The translations under genes were made by a program, and so were the position numbers. This document shows, one piece after another, positions 1 through 4,842 of a DNA stretch of 5,245 nt. The DNA lies in contig WQSK01000070.1 in assembly GCA_009787915.1 (NCBI GenBank), positions 1 through 5,245 on the forward strand, in the 5' to 3' direction. Positions within the stretch are counted from its first letter, which is position 1. Each line of letters starts with the position of its first letter. The stretch is from Bacillota bacterium. Its GTDB lineage: Bacteria; Bacillota; Clostridia; Christensenellales; UBA1242. The notes beneath the pieces were generated by a model. The model saw only the letters and a program-made list of their open reading frames with translations. It was not told the DNA's origin and made no database searches.

Positions 1-80
1 GACAGGACAGGACAGGACAGGACAGGACAGGACAGGACAGGACAGGACAGGACAGGACAGGACAGGACAGGACAGGACAG
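1..80. repeat. GACAG pentanucleotide tandem array, 16 perfect units
   Basis: The first 80 bases are sixteen uninterrupted copies of the 5-bp unit GACAG. The array starts at base 1, so its true length is unknown. A 5-bp unit contains no stop in any frame and always encodes the same cycling pentapeptide (Asp-Arg-Thr-Gly-Gln). It runs directly into the glycosyltransferase reading frame: frame 2 stays open, while the other two frames hit TGA at 90-92 and TAG at 166-168. That is the arrangement of a slipped-strand contingency repeat. An alternative is that the repeat lies in a promoter or leader and changes spacing instead of frame. Confidence 0.95.
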
Positions 81-88
81 GGCGTTGG

Positions 89-1351
89 TTGACATGGACC
101 GTTGTTTCACTTGTAATTATCACAGTCGTCAGCGGTTCGGGCGTAATCGGTTGGGCGATTGGTCTTAGGCAATTTGCACGGCAACCTTACCGTGTTGTCA
201 TGGCCGAAGTCCACCACGTATATATGTCACGCGGAACATTGGCGACGCTTTACAATTCGCTGCACATGCTGACGGACAACAATCCATCATATATCTGGTT
301 CGATAGGCGCGATACTTTCAACCTCGATACCATGCCCGACCACGTGCAACAGTTTTTGCCCGTTTACTCGCACACAATGGAGCATATCGCAAACCAAACC
401 CGACAATTGGTTTACAATATTGTTGCCAAAAACCCAACCGCAACAATCCACTTTTTCGTGGAGAGTCATTTAATGTTGTTTCCTTTTTATGCGGTTATGC
501 GCAACGGTTTGCCAACTTATCGGTTTTACATCACCGCAATTGGTGGGCTTGGTTGGGATTTTACAGGCGGTGTTTGGGCGGATAACCCAAGAATACATGA
601 TTATTTTGGCTATGAAGGGGAAGCCGTTTGGAACCAACACATCGAAGATTTTGAAAATTTGTTGGAAAAGTTTTCCGAGGGACCACTTTCGACCGCCGAG
701 TACAACAATTTCGAGTTTAATTGTAGGTATCTTTTTGTCGCAGGACTTTTACCGAATTTTGAAATATGGTTACAGTTTCCCGAGTATTTTTTGTTAAACA
801 ACCAAATTACACCAACAATGCAAGGCAACTTTATCCAAACATCTATGGTAAAGCGTCAACCCCTTGATTTGTTGAACCAACTAAACGCGGAAATGCGCCA
901 AGTGTTTTTCAACGCAACACTTGGAAACCCCGTTTGGAATCGTGCAAATGGGTTGTCGCTAAGGGACTATCTAAATGCACACTTTGACGTCGAAAAACCC
1001 GTTATGATTGTCACTGGAACGCGTGGTATGCCTGACATACTACCCATTATAGACGATATTATCGAAAAATACGGGGATGATTACGTCCTTATGTGGAAGC
1101 CCCACCCAATCTACACGGTTTATGACACCGCAATGGCCGAGCGCGGTCTTATCGTTTTGCCTGCACAACTCCCAATGGAGATTTTAATGTGGGCATTTCC
1201 TGACGCGTATCTTGGCGGTTACCACTCGACATTGTTTTTGGGTGTTCGGAGTACCCAAGTCCGCTTCTTCATCGGCGCAATCGGTAACGAACTCTTGTTT
1301 TTGTACCAAAGAGGTTTCTTCACAAACCTTGATAAACGGTTGTTAAAATAA
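89..1351 (+). CDS. Membrane-anchored GT80-like glycosyltransferase (sialyltransferase-related), putatively phase variable
   Basis: Probably a surface-glycan glycosyltransferase. The marked start is TTG at 89 with only a weak AGG-type site inside the repeat. The frame is open back to base 2, so the real start may lie upstream of the window with the GACAG array in the coding region. Residues 4-26 are a hydrophobic anchor. The rest recalls the GT80 sialyltransferase fold (PmST1 type) from memory: a KPHP motif at 337-340 aligns with the CMP-binding KGHP, PMEIL at 362-366 carries the conserved Glu (E364), and GGYHST at 376-381 aligns with the phosphate-binding Ser-Ser. The TGT at 309-311 and a Rossmann-like C-terminal half also fit. 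The acidic DDG motif of the family is not visible where expected; the aligned stretch is IGGLG at 151-155. The donor sugar may therefore differ, or the enzyme may be inactive. The length suits the family. The family call is moderate and the specific sialyltransferase function is low confidence. Confidence 0.72.
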   Translation: MTWTVVSLVIITVVSGSGVIGWAIGLRQFARQPYRVVMAEVHHVYMSRGTLATLYNSLHMLTDNNPSYIWFDRRDTFNLDTMPDHVQQFLPVYSHTMEHIANQTRQLVYNIVAKNPTATIHFFVESHLMLFPFYAVMRNGLPTYRFYITAIGGLGWDFTGGVWADNPRIHDYFGYEGEAVWNQHIEDFENLLEKFSEGPLSTAEYNNFEFNCRYLFVAGLLPNFEIWLQFPEYFLLNNQITPTMQGNFIQTSMVKRQPLDLLNQLNAEMRQVFFNATLGNPVWNRANGLSLRDYLNAHFDVEKPVMIVTGTRGMPDILPIIDDIIEKYGDDYVLMWKPHPIYTVYDTAMAERGLIVLPAQLPMEILMWAFPDAYLGGYHSTLFLGVRSTQVRFFIGAIGNELLFLYQRGFFTNLDKRLLK

Positions 1352-1374
1352 ACAGTTCTTGACAAATTTTCTGC

Positions 1375-1402
1375 TTGCAAAATTCAAAAACCTGTGTATA
1401 AT
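1375..1402 (+). promoter_or_regulatory. Sigma-A-type promoter for the 1409-1683 transcript
   Basis: A perfect TATAAT -10 box lies at 1397-1402. A 4/6 match to the -35 box (TTGCAA, 1375-1380) sits 16 bp upstream. Transcription would begin near 1408-1410. No plus-strand gene follows before the terminator at 1651-1683, so the promoter seems to serve an RNA or to be a remnant. Confidence 0.5.
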
Positions 1403-1446
1403 GAGAGGTAGAGTTGCGGAAGTTTCAACCGCAAATCTAATGACCT

Positions 1447-1488
1447 GCGGAAGTAGCACAGTGGTAGTGCGTACTTTTATCGGTGTTG
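1447..1488 (+). pseudogene. tRNA-Gly-like 5' half (degenerate or truncated tRNA)
   Basis: Bases 1447-1470 read like the first 25 positions of a tRNA-Gly: 5' acceptor strand GCGGAAG, then TA, a perfect 4-bp D stem GCAC/GTGC, and D loop AGTGGTA with the conserved GG. From about 1472 the resemblance fails: the would-be anticodon stem pairs poorly. No T-arm (GGTTCGA-like) or closing CTTCCGC follows within tRNA range. The D stem differs from the usual GCTC/GAGC in a compensated way, so this piece may still fold. It could be a remnant left by integration into a tRNA gene, or a tRNA-mimicking domain of the surrounding RNA. Confidence 0.45.
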
Positions 1489-1593
1489 AAATTACGAAAA
1501 CTTTAAAGCACAACACAAGTTTTAAGGGCTTTAAAGGGGTCACCACACGATTTTAATATAAAAATCAACAAGAGATAATAGAAGAAAATATTG

Positions 1594-1614
1594 TTGTCCT
1601 AAAATTTGTCCTAA
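1594..1614. repeat. 9-bp direct repeat TTGTCCTAA, 12-bp period
   Basis: TTGTCCTAA occurs at 1594-1602 and again at 1606-1614, so the copies are spaced like successive turns of DNA. Such paired short repeats can be arm-type binding sites of a recombinase or regulator. No integrase gene is present in the window, so the role is unknown. Confidence 0.6.
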
Positions 1615-1635
1615 CTATTTAATTTGAAATAGTTA
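1612..1635. repeat. Perfect 9-bp inverted repeat
   Basis: TAACTATTT (1612-1620) and AAATAGTTA (1627-1635) are exact reverse complements around a 6-nt centre. The outer half-sites (TAACTA/TAGTTA) resemble the dyads near the XRE operon. It is an AT-rich RNA hairpin or a protein-binding dyad, and it directly precedes the terminator. Confidence 0.65.
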
Positions 1636-1650
1636 CGATAAAAAATTAAC

Positions 1651-1683
1651 AAAGCGGTTGCCAAAAAAGGGTAGCCGTTTTTT
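1651..1683 (+). terminator. Rho-independent terminator, possibly bidirectional
   Basis: Stem CGGTTGCC (1655-1662) pairs with GGTAGCCG (1670-1677) over 8 bp, including two G-U pairs, around an A-rich 7-nt loop. It is followed by six T (1678-1683). Flanking AAAG pairs with the T run to lengthen the stem. The left flank is A-rich (around 1640-1653), giving T-rich sequence on the minus strand, so it may also stop the convergent gene at 1701-2075. Confidence 0.8.
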
Positions 1684-1700
1684 AAACTACATTTCACGTC

Positions 1701-2075
1701 CTATATTTTAACCCACTTTACATACCTCCCAATAATTTCAAGTAAGCCTTTCTTTCCATGTTTAATGTTGAAACCATCATAAATAATTGAACAAAGAAAA
1801 GAATGCAAAGTTGGTTGTCCAAGCACATTTGCTGTTCTCTCGACCAAGTAAATCATTTCTTGGATTATTGTCATGCCTTTATTTGAATACGTTTGTTTAA
1901 ACGGGTATGTAATTTTTTCTTCTTTTAGAAACTCATTGATTGCATTGAAGCATATTTGTTTTGCTTCATCCAAAGTTTTCTGCCTGTGACCAATATATTC
2001 GGCAACACCAAATCTTTCGTAATTCCATTGCTTAACATGGGTAATCCATTGTTCTTGTAAAGTCTTGTTTTTCAT
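1701..2075 (-). CDS. Hypothetical protein, 124 aa
   Basis: I do not recognise this protein. The start is well supported: on the minus strand an AAAGGAGA ribosome site (plus-strand 2082-2089) lies about 7 nt before the ATG at 2075-2073. The product is small, basic and aromatic, mostly predicted helical, with no signal peptide or membrane segment. Visible points are a Trp/Tyr-rich N-terminus (W10, W18, Y19), a hydrophobic stretch around residues 86-99 (LGQPTLHSFLCSII) and a basic C-terminus ending WVKI. It is transcribed away from the XRE operon and shares a 193-bp control region with it, so the XRE protein may regulate both. It could be an accessory or phage-type small protein. Confidence that it is a gene is good; its function is unknown. 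Confidence 0.75.
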   Translation of the reverse strand: MKNKTLQEQWITHVKQWNYERFGVAEYIGHRQKTLDEAKQICFNAINEFLKEEKITYPFKQTYSNKGMTIIQEMIYLVERTANVLGQPTLHSFLCSIIYDGFNIKHGKKGLLEIIGRYVKWVKI

Positions 2076-2113
2076 TGTGTTTCTCCTTTTGCATAAAGCA
2101 ATCTTATCTAAAC

Positions 2114-2150
2114 ACGTGAAATTGCCAATCGCAACGAAGAAATATCACGT
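2114..2150. promoter_or_regulatory. Inverted-repeat operator candidate upstream of the minus-strand gene
   Basis: ACGTGAAATT (2114-2123) and AATATCACGT (2141-2150) are inverted copies matching at 9 of 10 positions across a 17-bp gap. They lie 39-75 bp upstream of the 124-aa gene's start, where its promoter should be. This suits binding of a dimeric regulator, but no regulator can be assigned from sequence alone. Confidence 0.4.
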
Positions 2151-2175
2151 TTTTTGCCTTTTAATGTCGAAAATA

Positions 2176-2188
2176 TAGTTTATAACTA
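2176..2188. promoter_or_regulatory. Operator-like dyad TAGTT-TAT-AACTA
   Basis: A perfect 5-bp inverted repeat with a 3-bp centre lies in the divergent intergenic region. It is followed by ATACCAT (2194-2200). A degenerate second copy and the same ATACCAT lie at 2218-2233. Autoregulation by the adjacent XRE protein is the natural hypothesis. Confidence 0.4.
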
Positions 2189-2217
2189 AACAGATACCAT
2201 AATTAAAGACATTTATA

Positions 2218-2233
2218 TAGTTATAAATACCAT
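2218..2233. promoter_or_regulatory. Second operator-like site (TAGTTATAAATA plus ATACCAT)
   Basis: A related half-site, TAGTTATAA, sits immediately before the predicted -35 box (2233-2238) of the XRE operon and is followed by ATACCAT (2227-2233), as in the site at 2176. A repressor bound here would block RNA polymerase. Confidence 0.35.
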
Positions 2234-2262
2234 TGTCAGGAGTTTTTGTTTTATGTTAATAT
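2233..2262 (+). promoter_or_regulatory. Extended -10 promoter of the XRE operon
   Basis: TTGTCA (2233-2238, 5/6) is followed after 18 bp by TAATAT (2257-2262), with an extended-10 TG at 2254-2255. The predicted RNA start falls at about 2269, on the A of the annotated ATG. The message would therefore be leaderless or translated from a start further inside. Confidence 0.5.
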
Positions 2263-2268
2263 GTTTGC

Positions 2269-2625
2269 ATGAAAGAGAAATCTCATGGGGAGAGAGGACG
2301 ATTGATTGAGAGGCTCGTTGCGATACGCAAAAGGGCAGGGCTCACGGCAAAAGACCTTGGACAAAGAGTTAATCGTGGCGATTGTTATATATCTCATGTT
2401 GAGAGTGGAAAATATTTTCCTACCGTGGATGTTTTAGAAGAAATAGTTAAAGAATGTGGTTCAAGTTTATCAGAACTTTTCTACACGGATTTTAATTCTT
2501 ATAAAGCAGACATGAGATTGATTGACTCTGTGAGGATAATGGATAACGAAGGTAAGGAAGCACTTTTACGCCTCTTTAAGATTTTGCGAGATAAAGCGGA
2601 CGATGCAAAAGTTGAGGAAAAATAG
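2269..2625 (+). CDS. XRE-family helix-turn-helix transcriptional regulator
   Basis: A 118-aa cytoplasmic DNA-binding protein. Residues 13-72 form an HTH_3/Cro-C1-type domain: IERLVAIRKRAGLTAKDL leads into the first helices, the recognition-helix region is NRGDCYISHVESGK (35-48), and the usual closing FPTVDVLEEIVKECG follows. The C-terminal 45 residues are charged and helical and could be a dimerisation or partner-binding tail. ATG 2269 has no ribosome site upstream and coincides with the predicted RNA start. An in-frame TTG at 2302, preceded by GGGGAGAGAGG (2287-2297), is a plausible alternative start that keeps the HTH intact. It is the first gene of a three-gene operon, only 2 nt from the next. 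It probably represses its own promoter through the TAGTT..AACTA dyads upstream, which is inference. The gene call is sure; its targets are not. Confidence 0.9.
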   Translation: MKEKSHGERGRLIERLVAIRKRAGLTAKDLGQRVNRGDCYISHVESGKYFPTVDVLEEIVKECGSSLSELFYTDFNSYKADMRLIDSVRIMDNEGKEALLRLFKILRDKADDAKVEEK

Positions 2626-2627
2626 CT

Positions 2628-3509
2628 ATGACAAGGAAAACAAAAGATAAAGTTAATGACGATTGGAATAAATACTGTGCAGAGTGTGAAAGATTGCTTA
2701 AAGAATACAACGACCTTTCTTTGAATAAACCAGAAAAGAAACTCGATTGGAATGAGTACAGTAAGAAACTATACGACGCGGTAAGTGCTTATAATGAAGT
2801 TAAATCAAAAAATAAAGAACCAAGACCTGTCGCAAAAATATATAAATCAAAATGGAATACGCAACGTTTCCGATGGCTTGCGTCCGCAGCTGCGATTTGC
2901 ATTATAACATTATCAATTGTTTTACCGTTGACCTTGCCGAATAGAAACGGTGGAATTGAAACTGGCGATTCCGCTCCTGGAACGGGTTCTGATGGTGGAG
3001 ATAATACGATATTTTTTCAATACAACAGCAATGATAATCCAATTAGTGTGTCTACTTTTCTTGAACGAATTAGTAGTAAACTCTTTTTTAGTGAGGGCAA
3101 TTATATTTATTATATACACATTGACGAAGATGAGATTAAAACCTCTTATTTTACTGATGATAATGGTAACGTATTAAGTTATTTGATTGAAAATTTCTTT
3201 CTTTTTCTAGGCGACCCATATGACCCTGACACGGAGATTTTTTATCAAGTCAGTTTCAGAATAGTCACCGACAGTAGATATCGATTTGCTGGTTTTGACC
3301 ACTATAACGATTTGGACGACTCCGATTATTTCAATGGCACTAATGTAAGTTTCCGTATTAATTCAGATATGAATTTTATTAGCCTGCGGTTTAAATATGA
3401 CGCCAACGAGTATTTTATAACTTTGCATGGTTGGACGGATGCGGGTACAACTGTAAGTAGAATTAGTATGGAAAGAATTATAAGTAGTTTACTTGGAGAT
3501 ATTTTATGA
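2628..3509 (+). CDS. Single-pass membrane protein with tandem cytoplasmic repeat and extracellular domain
   Basis: Not a family I can name. Residues 1-80 are hydrophilic, helical and basic, and contain two copies of a 28-residue unit: DWN-x-Y at 12-16 and 40-44, each followed 11 residues later by YN (27-28, 55-56). A transmembrane helix spans about 83-103 after a basic stretch (KSKWNTQRFR), which predicts N-inside orientation. A Gly/Ser/Asp-rich linker (108-125) leads to an acidic, aromatic, beta-like domain (127-293) outside the cell. This topology resembles anti-sigma factors and membrane sensors, but no anti-sigma motif is visible. A GAGG ribosome site (2614-2617) lies 10 nt before the ATG. 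Its TGA overlaps the next ATG (ATGA, 3506-3509), indicating translational coupling to the secreted peptidase. It may anchor, inhibit or sense that peptidase. Confidence 0.85.
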   Translation: MTRKTKDKVNDDWNKYCAECERLLKEYNDLSLNKPEKKLDWNEYSKKLYDAVSAYNEVKSKNKEPRPVAKIYKSKWNTQRFRWLASAAAICIITLSIVLPLTLPNRNGGIETGDSAPGTGSDGGDNTIFFQYNSNDNPISVSTFLERISSKLFFSEGNYIYYIHIDEDEIKTSYFTDDNGNVLSYLIENFFLFLGDPYDPDTEIFYQVSFRIVTDSRYRFAGFDHYNDLDDSDYFNGTNVSFRINSDMNFISLRFKYDANEYFITLHGWTDAGTTVSRISMERIISSLLGDIL

Positions 3510-4318
3510 AAAAATGTATAGCGACACTCGCAATAATATGTACGGCATTATTAAGTGCTGGTGCTGGATTACCTAGTAGCCAAAACGAGGTCATATTCGG
3601 ACCCTCGATGGCACGTGGAGGGAATTTTATTCAAAGTTTTACAATAAGTACATATTTCCACACAAGGGAAGTCCAAGAGCACATTGTTGCATTAACACCA
3701 ACACCGACAAGGTTGCCGAATCATTTAACTGGACGCACCTGTGGCATAACAGCAGGAGCAAATTTGATGGTTGCGTTTAATAAGGTTTTTCCATTAATTC
3801 CCAATTATAGTTCAACACGGTTGGTCGCAGGTCGTCCCGCATGGAGTGGTACGGCGCCTGTCGCATATCAAACTTTTATTCAAGATTTGTCTATAGCGAT
3901 GAACGAAACAGCGCAAGGTGTTAGTATGAATCAATACCATAATGGTATGCGTTACATCGCAGAAAGAGGTGGTAGGACCTTTAATAACCAAAGTATGATG
4001 GTAGGAAGCCAACTTAACTTGCAGGCTCTTAAAGCACAACTAAGACAAAATCGCCATGCATCAGTTTTTATGACTGGTTTCAACATCGCTGGTGTAAATC
4101 ATGAAGGGCACCGTGATAGATTTTGGCTTGAACAATATGGTGGCAATCACATAATGGCTGTCTATGGTTACAGAACAAAAATCTACCGCGATGCCCAAGG
4201 TCAAATCATTCGCACAAAAAACTTTTTGAGGGTTGCAACTGGTTTCGGCGGTCTTGGGTTGGTTTATCTAAACAATTATCTGACCATCTACGACTTACAT
4301 ACGGCATGGGTTAGTTAG
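3506..4318 (+). CDS. Secreted C39/papain-like cysteine peptidase
   Basis: A 270-aa exported protein. A Sec signal peptide (MKKC, hydrophobic core to L16, AxA-like SAGA, likely cleavage after A20) has no lipobox. The core has the layout of a C39-like/papain-clan peptidase: nucleophile C79 in TCGITAGANLM, mirroring the CGPTAAAN-type motif; His H215 in GGNHIMAVYGY, mirroring GHYVVVVGY; then FLRVATGFGG and a terminal YLNNYLTIYD, where N257 or D263 could be the third residue. The usual oxyanion Gln six residues before Cys is not evident (H73 there). The YRDAQGQIIRTKNFLRVATG stretch is typical of exported putative cysteine peptidases in Clostridia. A GGAG site 7 nt upstream and the ATGA overlap show coupling to the membrane protein. 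Substrates are unknown; they could be cell-wall proteins, peptides or the partner's extracellular domain. A transglutaminase-like or amidase role cannot be excluded. Confidence 0.8.
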   Translation: MKKCIATLAIICTALLSAGAGLPSSQNEVIFGPSMARGGNFIQSFTISTYFHTREVQEHIVALTPTPTRLPNHLTGRTCGITAGANLMVAFNKVFPLIPNYSSTRLVAGRPAWSGTAPVAYQTFIQDLSIAMNETAQGVSMNQYHNGMRYIAERGGRTFNNQSMMVGSQLNLQALKAQLRQNRHASVFMTGFNIAGVNHEGHRDRFWLEQYGGNHIMAVYGYRTKIYRDAQGQIIRTKNFLRVATGFGGLGLVYLNNYLTIYDLHTAWVS

Positions 4319-4330
4319 TTTTTATAACTA
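4316..4330. promoter_or_regulatory. TAGTT..AACTA dyad after the peptidase gene
   Basis: The peptidase stop codon starts TAGTTTTTATAACTA, the same half-sites as 2176-2188 but with two more bases in the centre. As RNA it also forms a weak hairpin (GTTAGTT 4310-4316 with AACTAAC 4326-4332) that lacks a T tail, so it is a poor terminator. It may be a third operator, controlling the genes downstream. Confidence 0.35.
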
Positions 4331-4359
4331 ACAAATAAATACAAAAGAAGTCACAGGGC

Positions 4360-4372
4360 GACAAGAGTTGTC
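4360..4372. promoter_or_regulatory. GACAA-GAG-TTGTC dyad in the 4319-4409 gap
   Basis: A perfect 5-bp inverted repeat lies in the 90-bp gap before the HTH gene. TTGTCA (4368-4373) could be a -35 box, but no convincing -10 follows at 16-18 bp. It is noted as a possible operator only. Confidence 0.25.
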
Positions 4373-4409
4373 AAATTCTTTAGACCACTAGTTGGTAACA
4401 TCACGCAGG

Positions 4410-4700
4410 ATGAATGCAATCAACAAAAGAAATACCAAAGAGAGATTTTTGGACAAACAAAAAAGCGAGAACCCTGCGCTGATTTTAGTAATGAAAAGAT
4501 ACTATAGTATGAAAGACCTTGAAGAAAACAAAGGGAGTCATTGGTACGGAATCTTTTGCGCTTTGGTCGGAGATGAATTTCTTTCCGACACTGAAATTGC
4601 CTCTCGATTTTACATAGAAATAAGAACTCTTAATAACTATAAAAGGCGGTTTAACGACTTTGCTGAACGCATTGTAAACGGAAAATTATTTTCCTATTAG
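4410..4700 (+). CDS. Small helix-turn-helix protein, phage-regulator-like
   Basis: A 96-aa protein if begun at ATG 4410. The frame also extends to a TTG at 4392, and in-frame ATGs occur at 4491 and 4509. None has a good ribosome site (AGG abuts the 4410 ATG), so the start is uncertain. The N-terminal 25 residues are basic. The C-terminal part, about 59-88 (LSDTEIASRFYIEIRTLNNYKRRF), reads as a sigma-region-4 or ArpU/RinA-like helix-turn-helix: DTEIA for the first helix and RTLNNYKRR for the recognition helix. Such small proteins often act as late-gene activators in phages and tailocins, which fits the tail-fibre-like gene just downstream. The family assignment is tentative. Codons 31-35 include a perfect 12-bp palindrome, ATACTATAGTAT (4499-4510). 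Confidence 0.6.
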   Translation: MNAINKRNTKERFLDKQKSENPALILVMKRYYSMKDLEENKGSHWYGIFCALVGDEFLSDTEIASRFYIEIRTLNNYKRRFNDFAERIVNGKLFSY

Positions 4701-4752
4701 AATTAATACCCCTTGTTTTAGAATGGAAGCACCACAACACAAAGGAGGAAAA

Positions 4753-4842
4753 ATGAGATTTCAAGAAAGAAAATCCAAGTACCCGAACAGATGGATAATT
4801 CAAACAAAGGAGAATACAGAAGATGGAAAAAAGATTTATTGA
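4753..4842 (+). CDS. Short ORF related to the N-terminus of the downstream tail-fibre-like protein (29 aa)
   Basis: An excellent AAAGGAGG site (4741-4748) sits 4 nt before the ATG, so this small ORF is probably translated. The product begins MRFQERKSKYPNRW and ends at TGA 4840-4842. Its start matches that of the next gene (RFIERESRYPTRR): the shared pattern is R-F-x-E-R-x-S-x-Y-P-x-R. It overlaps the next gene by 20 nt in another frame, so its translation should feed ribosomes to that start. It could be a duplicated and truncated copy of the tail protein, a tiny partner protein, or a coupling leader. Joining the two frames would need a +1 shift at the A run (4827-4832); I see no established signal for that. 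Confidence 0.55.
   Translation: MRFQERKSKYPNRWIIQTKENTEDGKKIY

Larger units (their letters stand above)
1409..1683 (+). ncRNA. Candidate structured non-coding RNA
   Basis: This roughly 275-nt stretch is bounded by a TATAAT promoter and an intrinsic terminator, lies between two convergent genes, and has no convincing ORF. In order I see: hairpin TTGCGG/CCGCAA (1414-1419 with 1429-1434); a tRNA-Gly-like 5' half from 1447, with D-arm stem GCAC/GUGC; and a potential H-type pseudoknot. The pseudoknot has stem 1483-1488 with 1511-1516 (GTGTTG/CAACAC) and stem 1501-1509 with 1528-1536 (CTTTAAAGC/GCTTTAAAG, 9 bp), with connecting loops of 12, 1 and 11 nt. A 9-bp hairpin at 1612-1635 and the terminator follow. 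It matches none of the tmRNA, RNase P RNA, 6S, SRP RNA or riboswitch signatures I know. It could instead be a decayed tRNA locus or an element boundary. Confidence 0.35.

Noticed and set aside
1..80. CRISPR array
   Set aside because: It is a pure 5-bp tandem repeat without spacers.
489..828. Alternative-frame ORFs inside the glycosyltransferase gene (both strands)
   Set aside because: They are shadows of the 420-codon frame, without ribosome sites or domain resemblance.
1359..1402. TTGACA (1359-1364) as -35 for the TATAAT at 1397
   Set aside because: The spacing is 32 bp, far beyond the usable 16-18 bp. TTGCAA at 1375 is the better partner.
1343..1546. Minus-strand ORF of 67 codons
   Set aside because: It overlaps the 3' end of the glycosyltransferase gene and the RNA-like region, with no ribosome site or recognisable domain.
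1359..1556. Plus-strand ORF of 65 codons through the tRNA-like region
   Set aside because: It translates the tRNA-like sequence (CGSSTVVV), a common artefact. No ribosome site precedes its TTG or internal ATGs (1401, 1440).
1409..1683. tmRNA gene
   Set aside because: There is a tRNA-like 5' part and a pseudoknot, but no tmRNA 5' consensus, no recognisable tag ORF ending in Ala-Ala-stop, and no 3' tRNA half with CCA region.
2922..3177. Overlapping ORFs on both strands inside the membrane-protein gene
   Set aside because: They are shadow frames. The main frame has coupled starts and a sensible topology.
3812..4039. Minus-strand ORF of 75 codons inside the peptidase gene
   Set aside because: It is antisense to a clear signal-peptide-bearing peptidase frame and has no supporting signals.
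4823..4842. Programmed -1 frameshift joining the 29-aa ORF to the fibre gene
   Set aside because: The frame change required is +1, and the downstream gene has its own ATG and ribosome site. Overlap with coupling is simpler.
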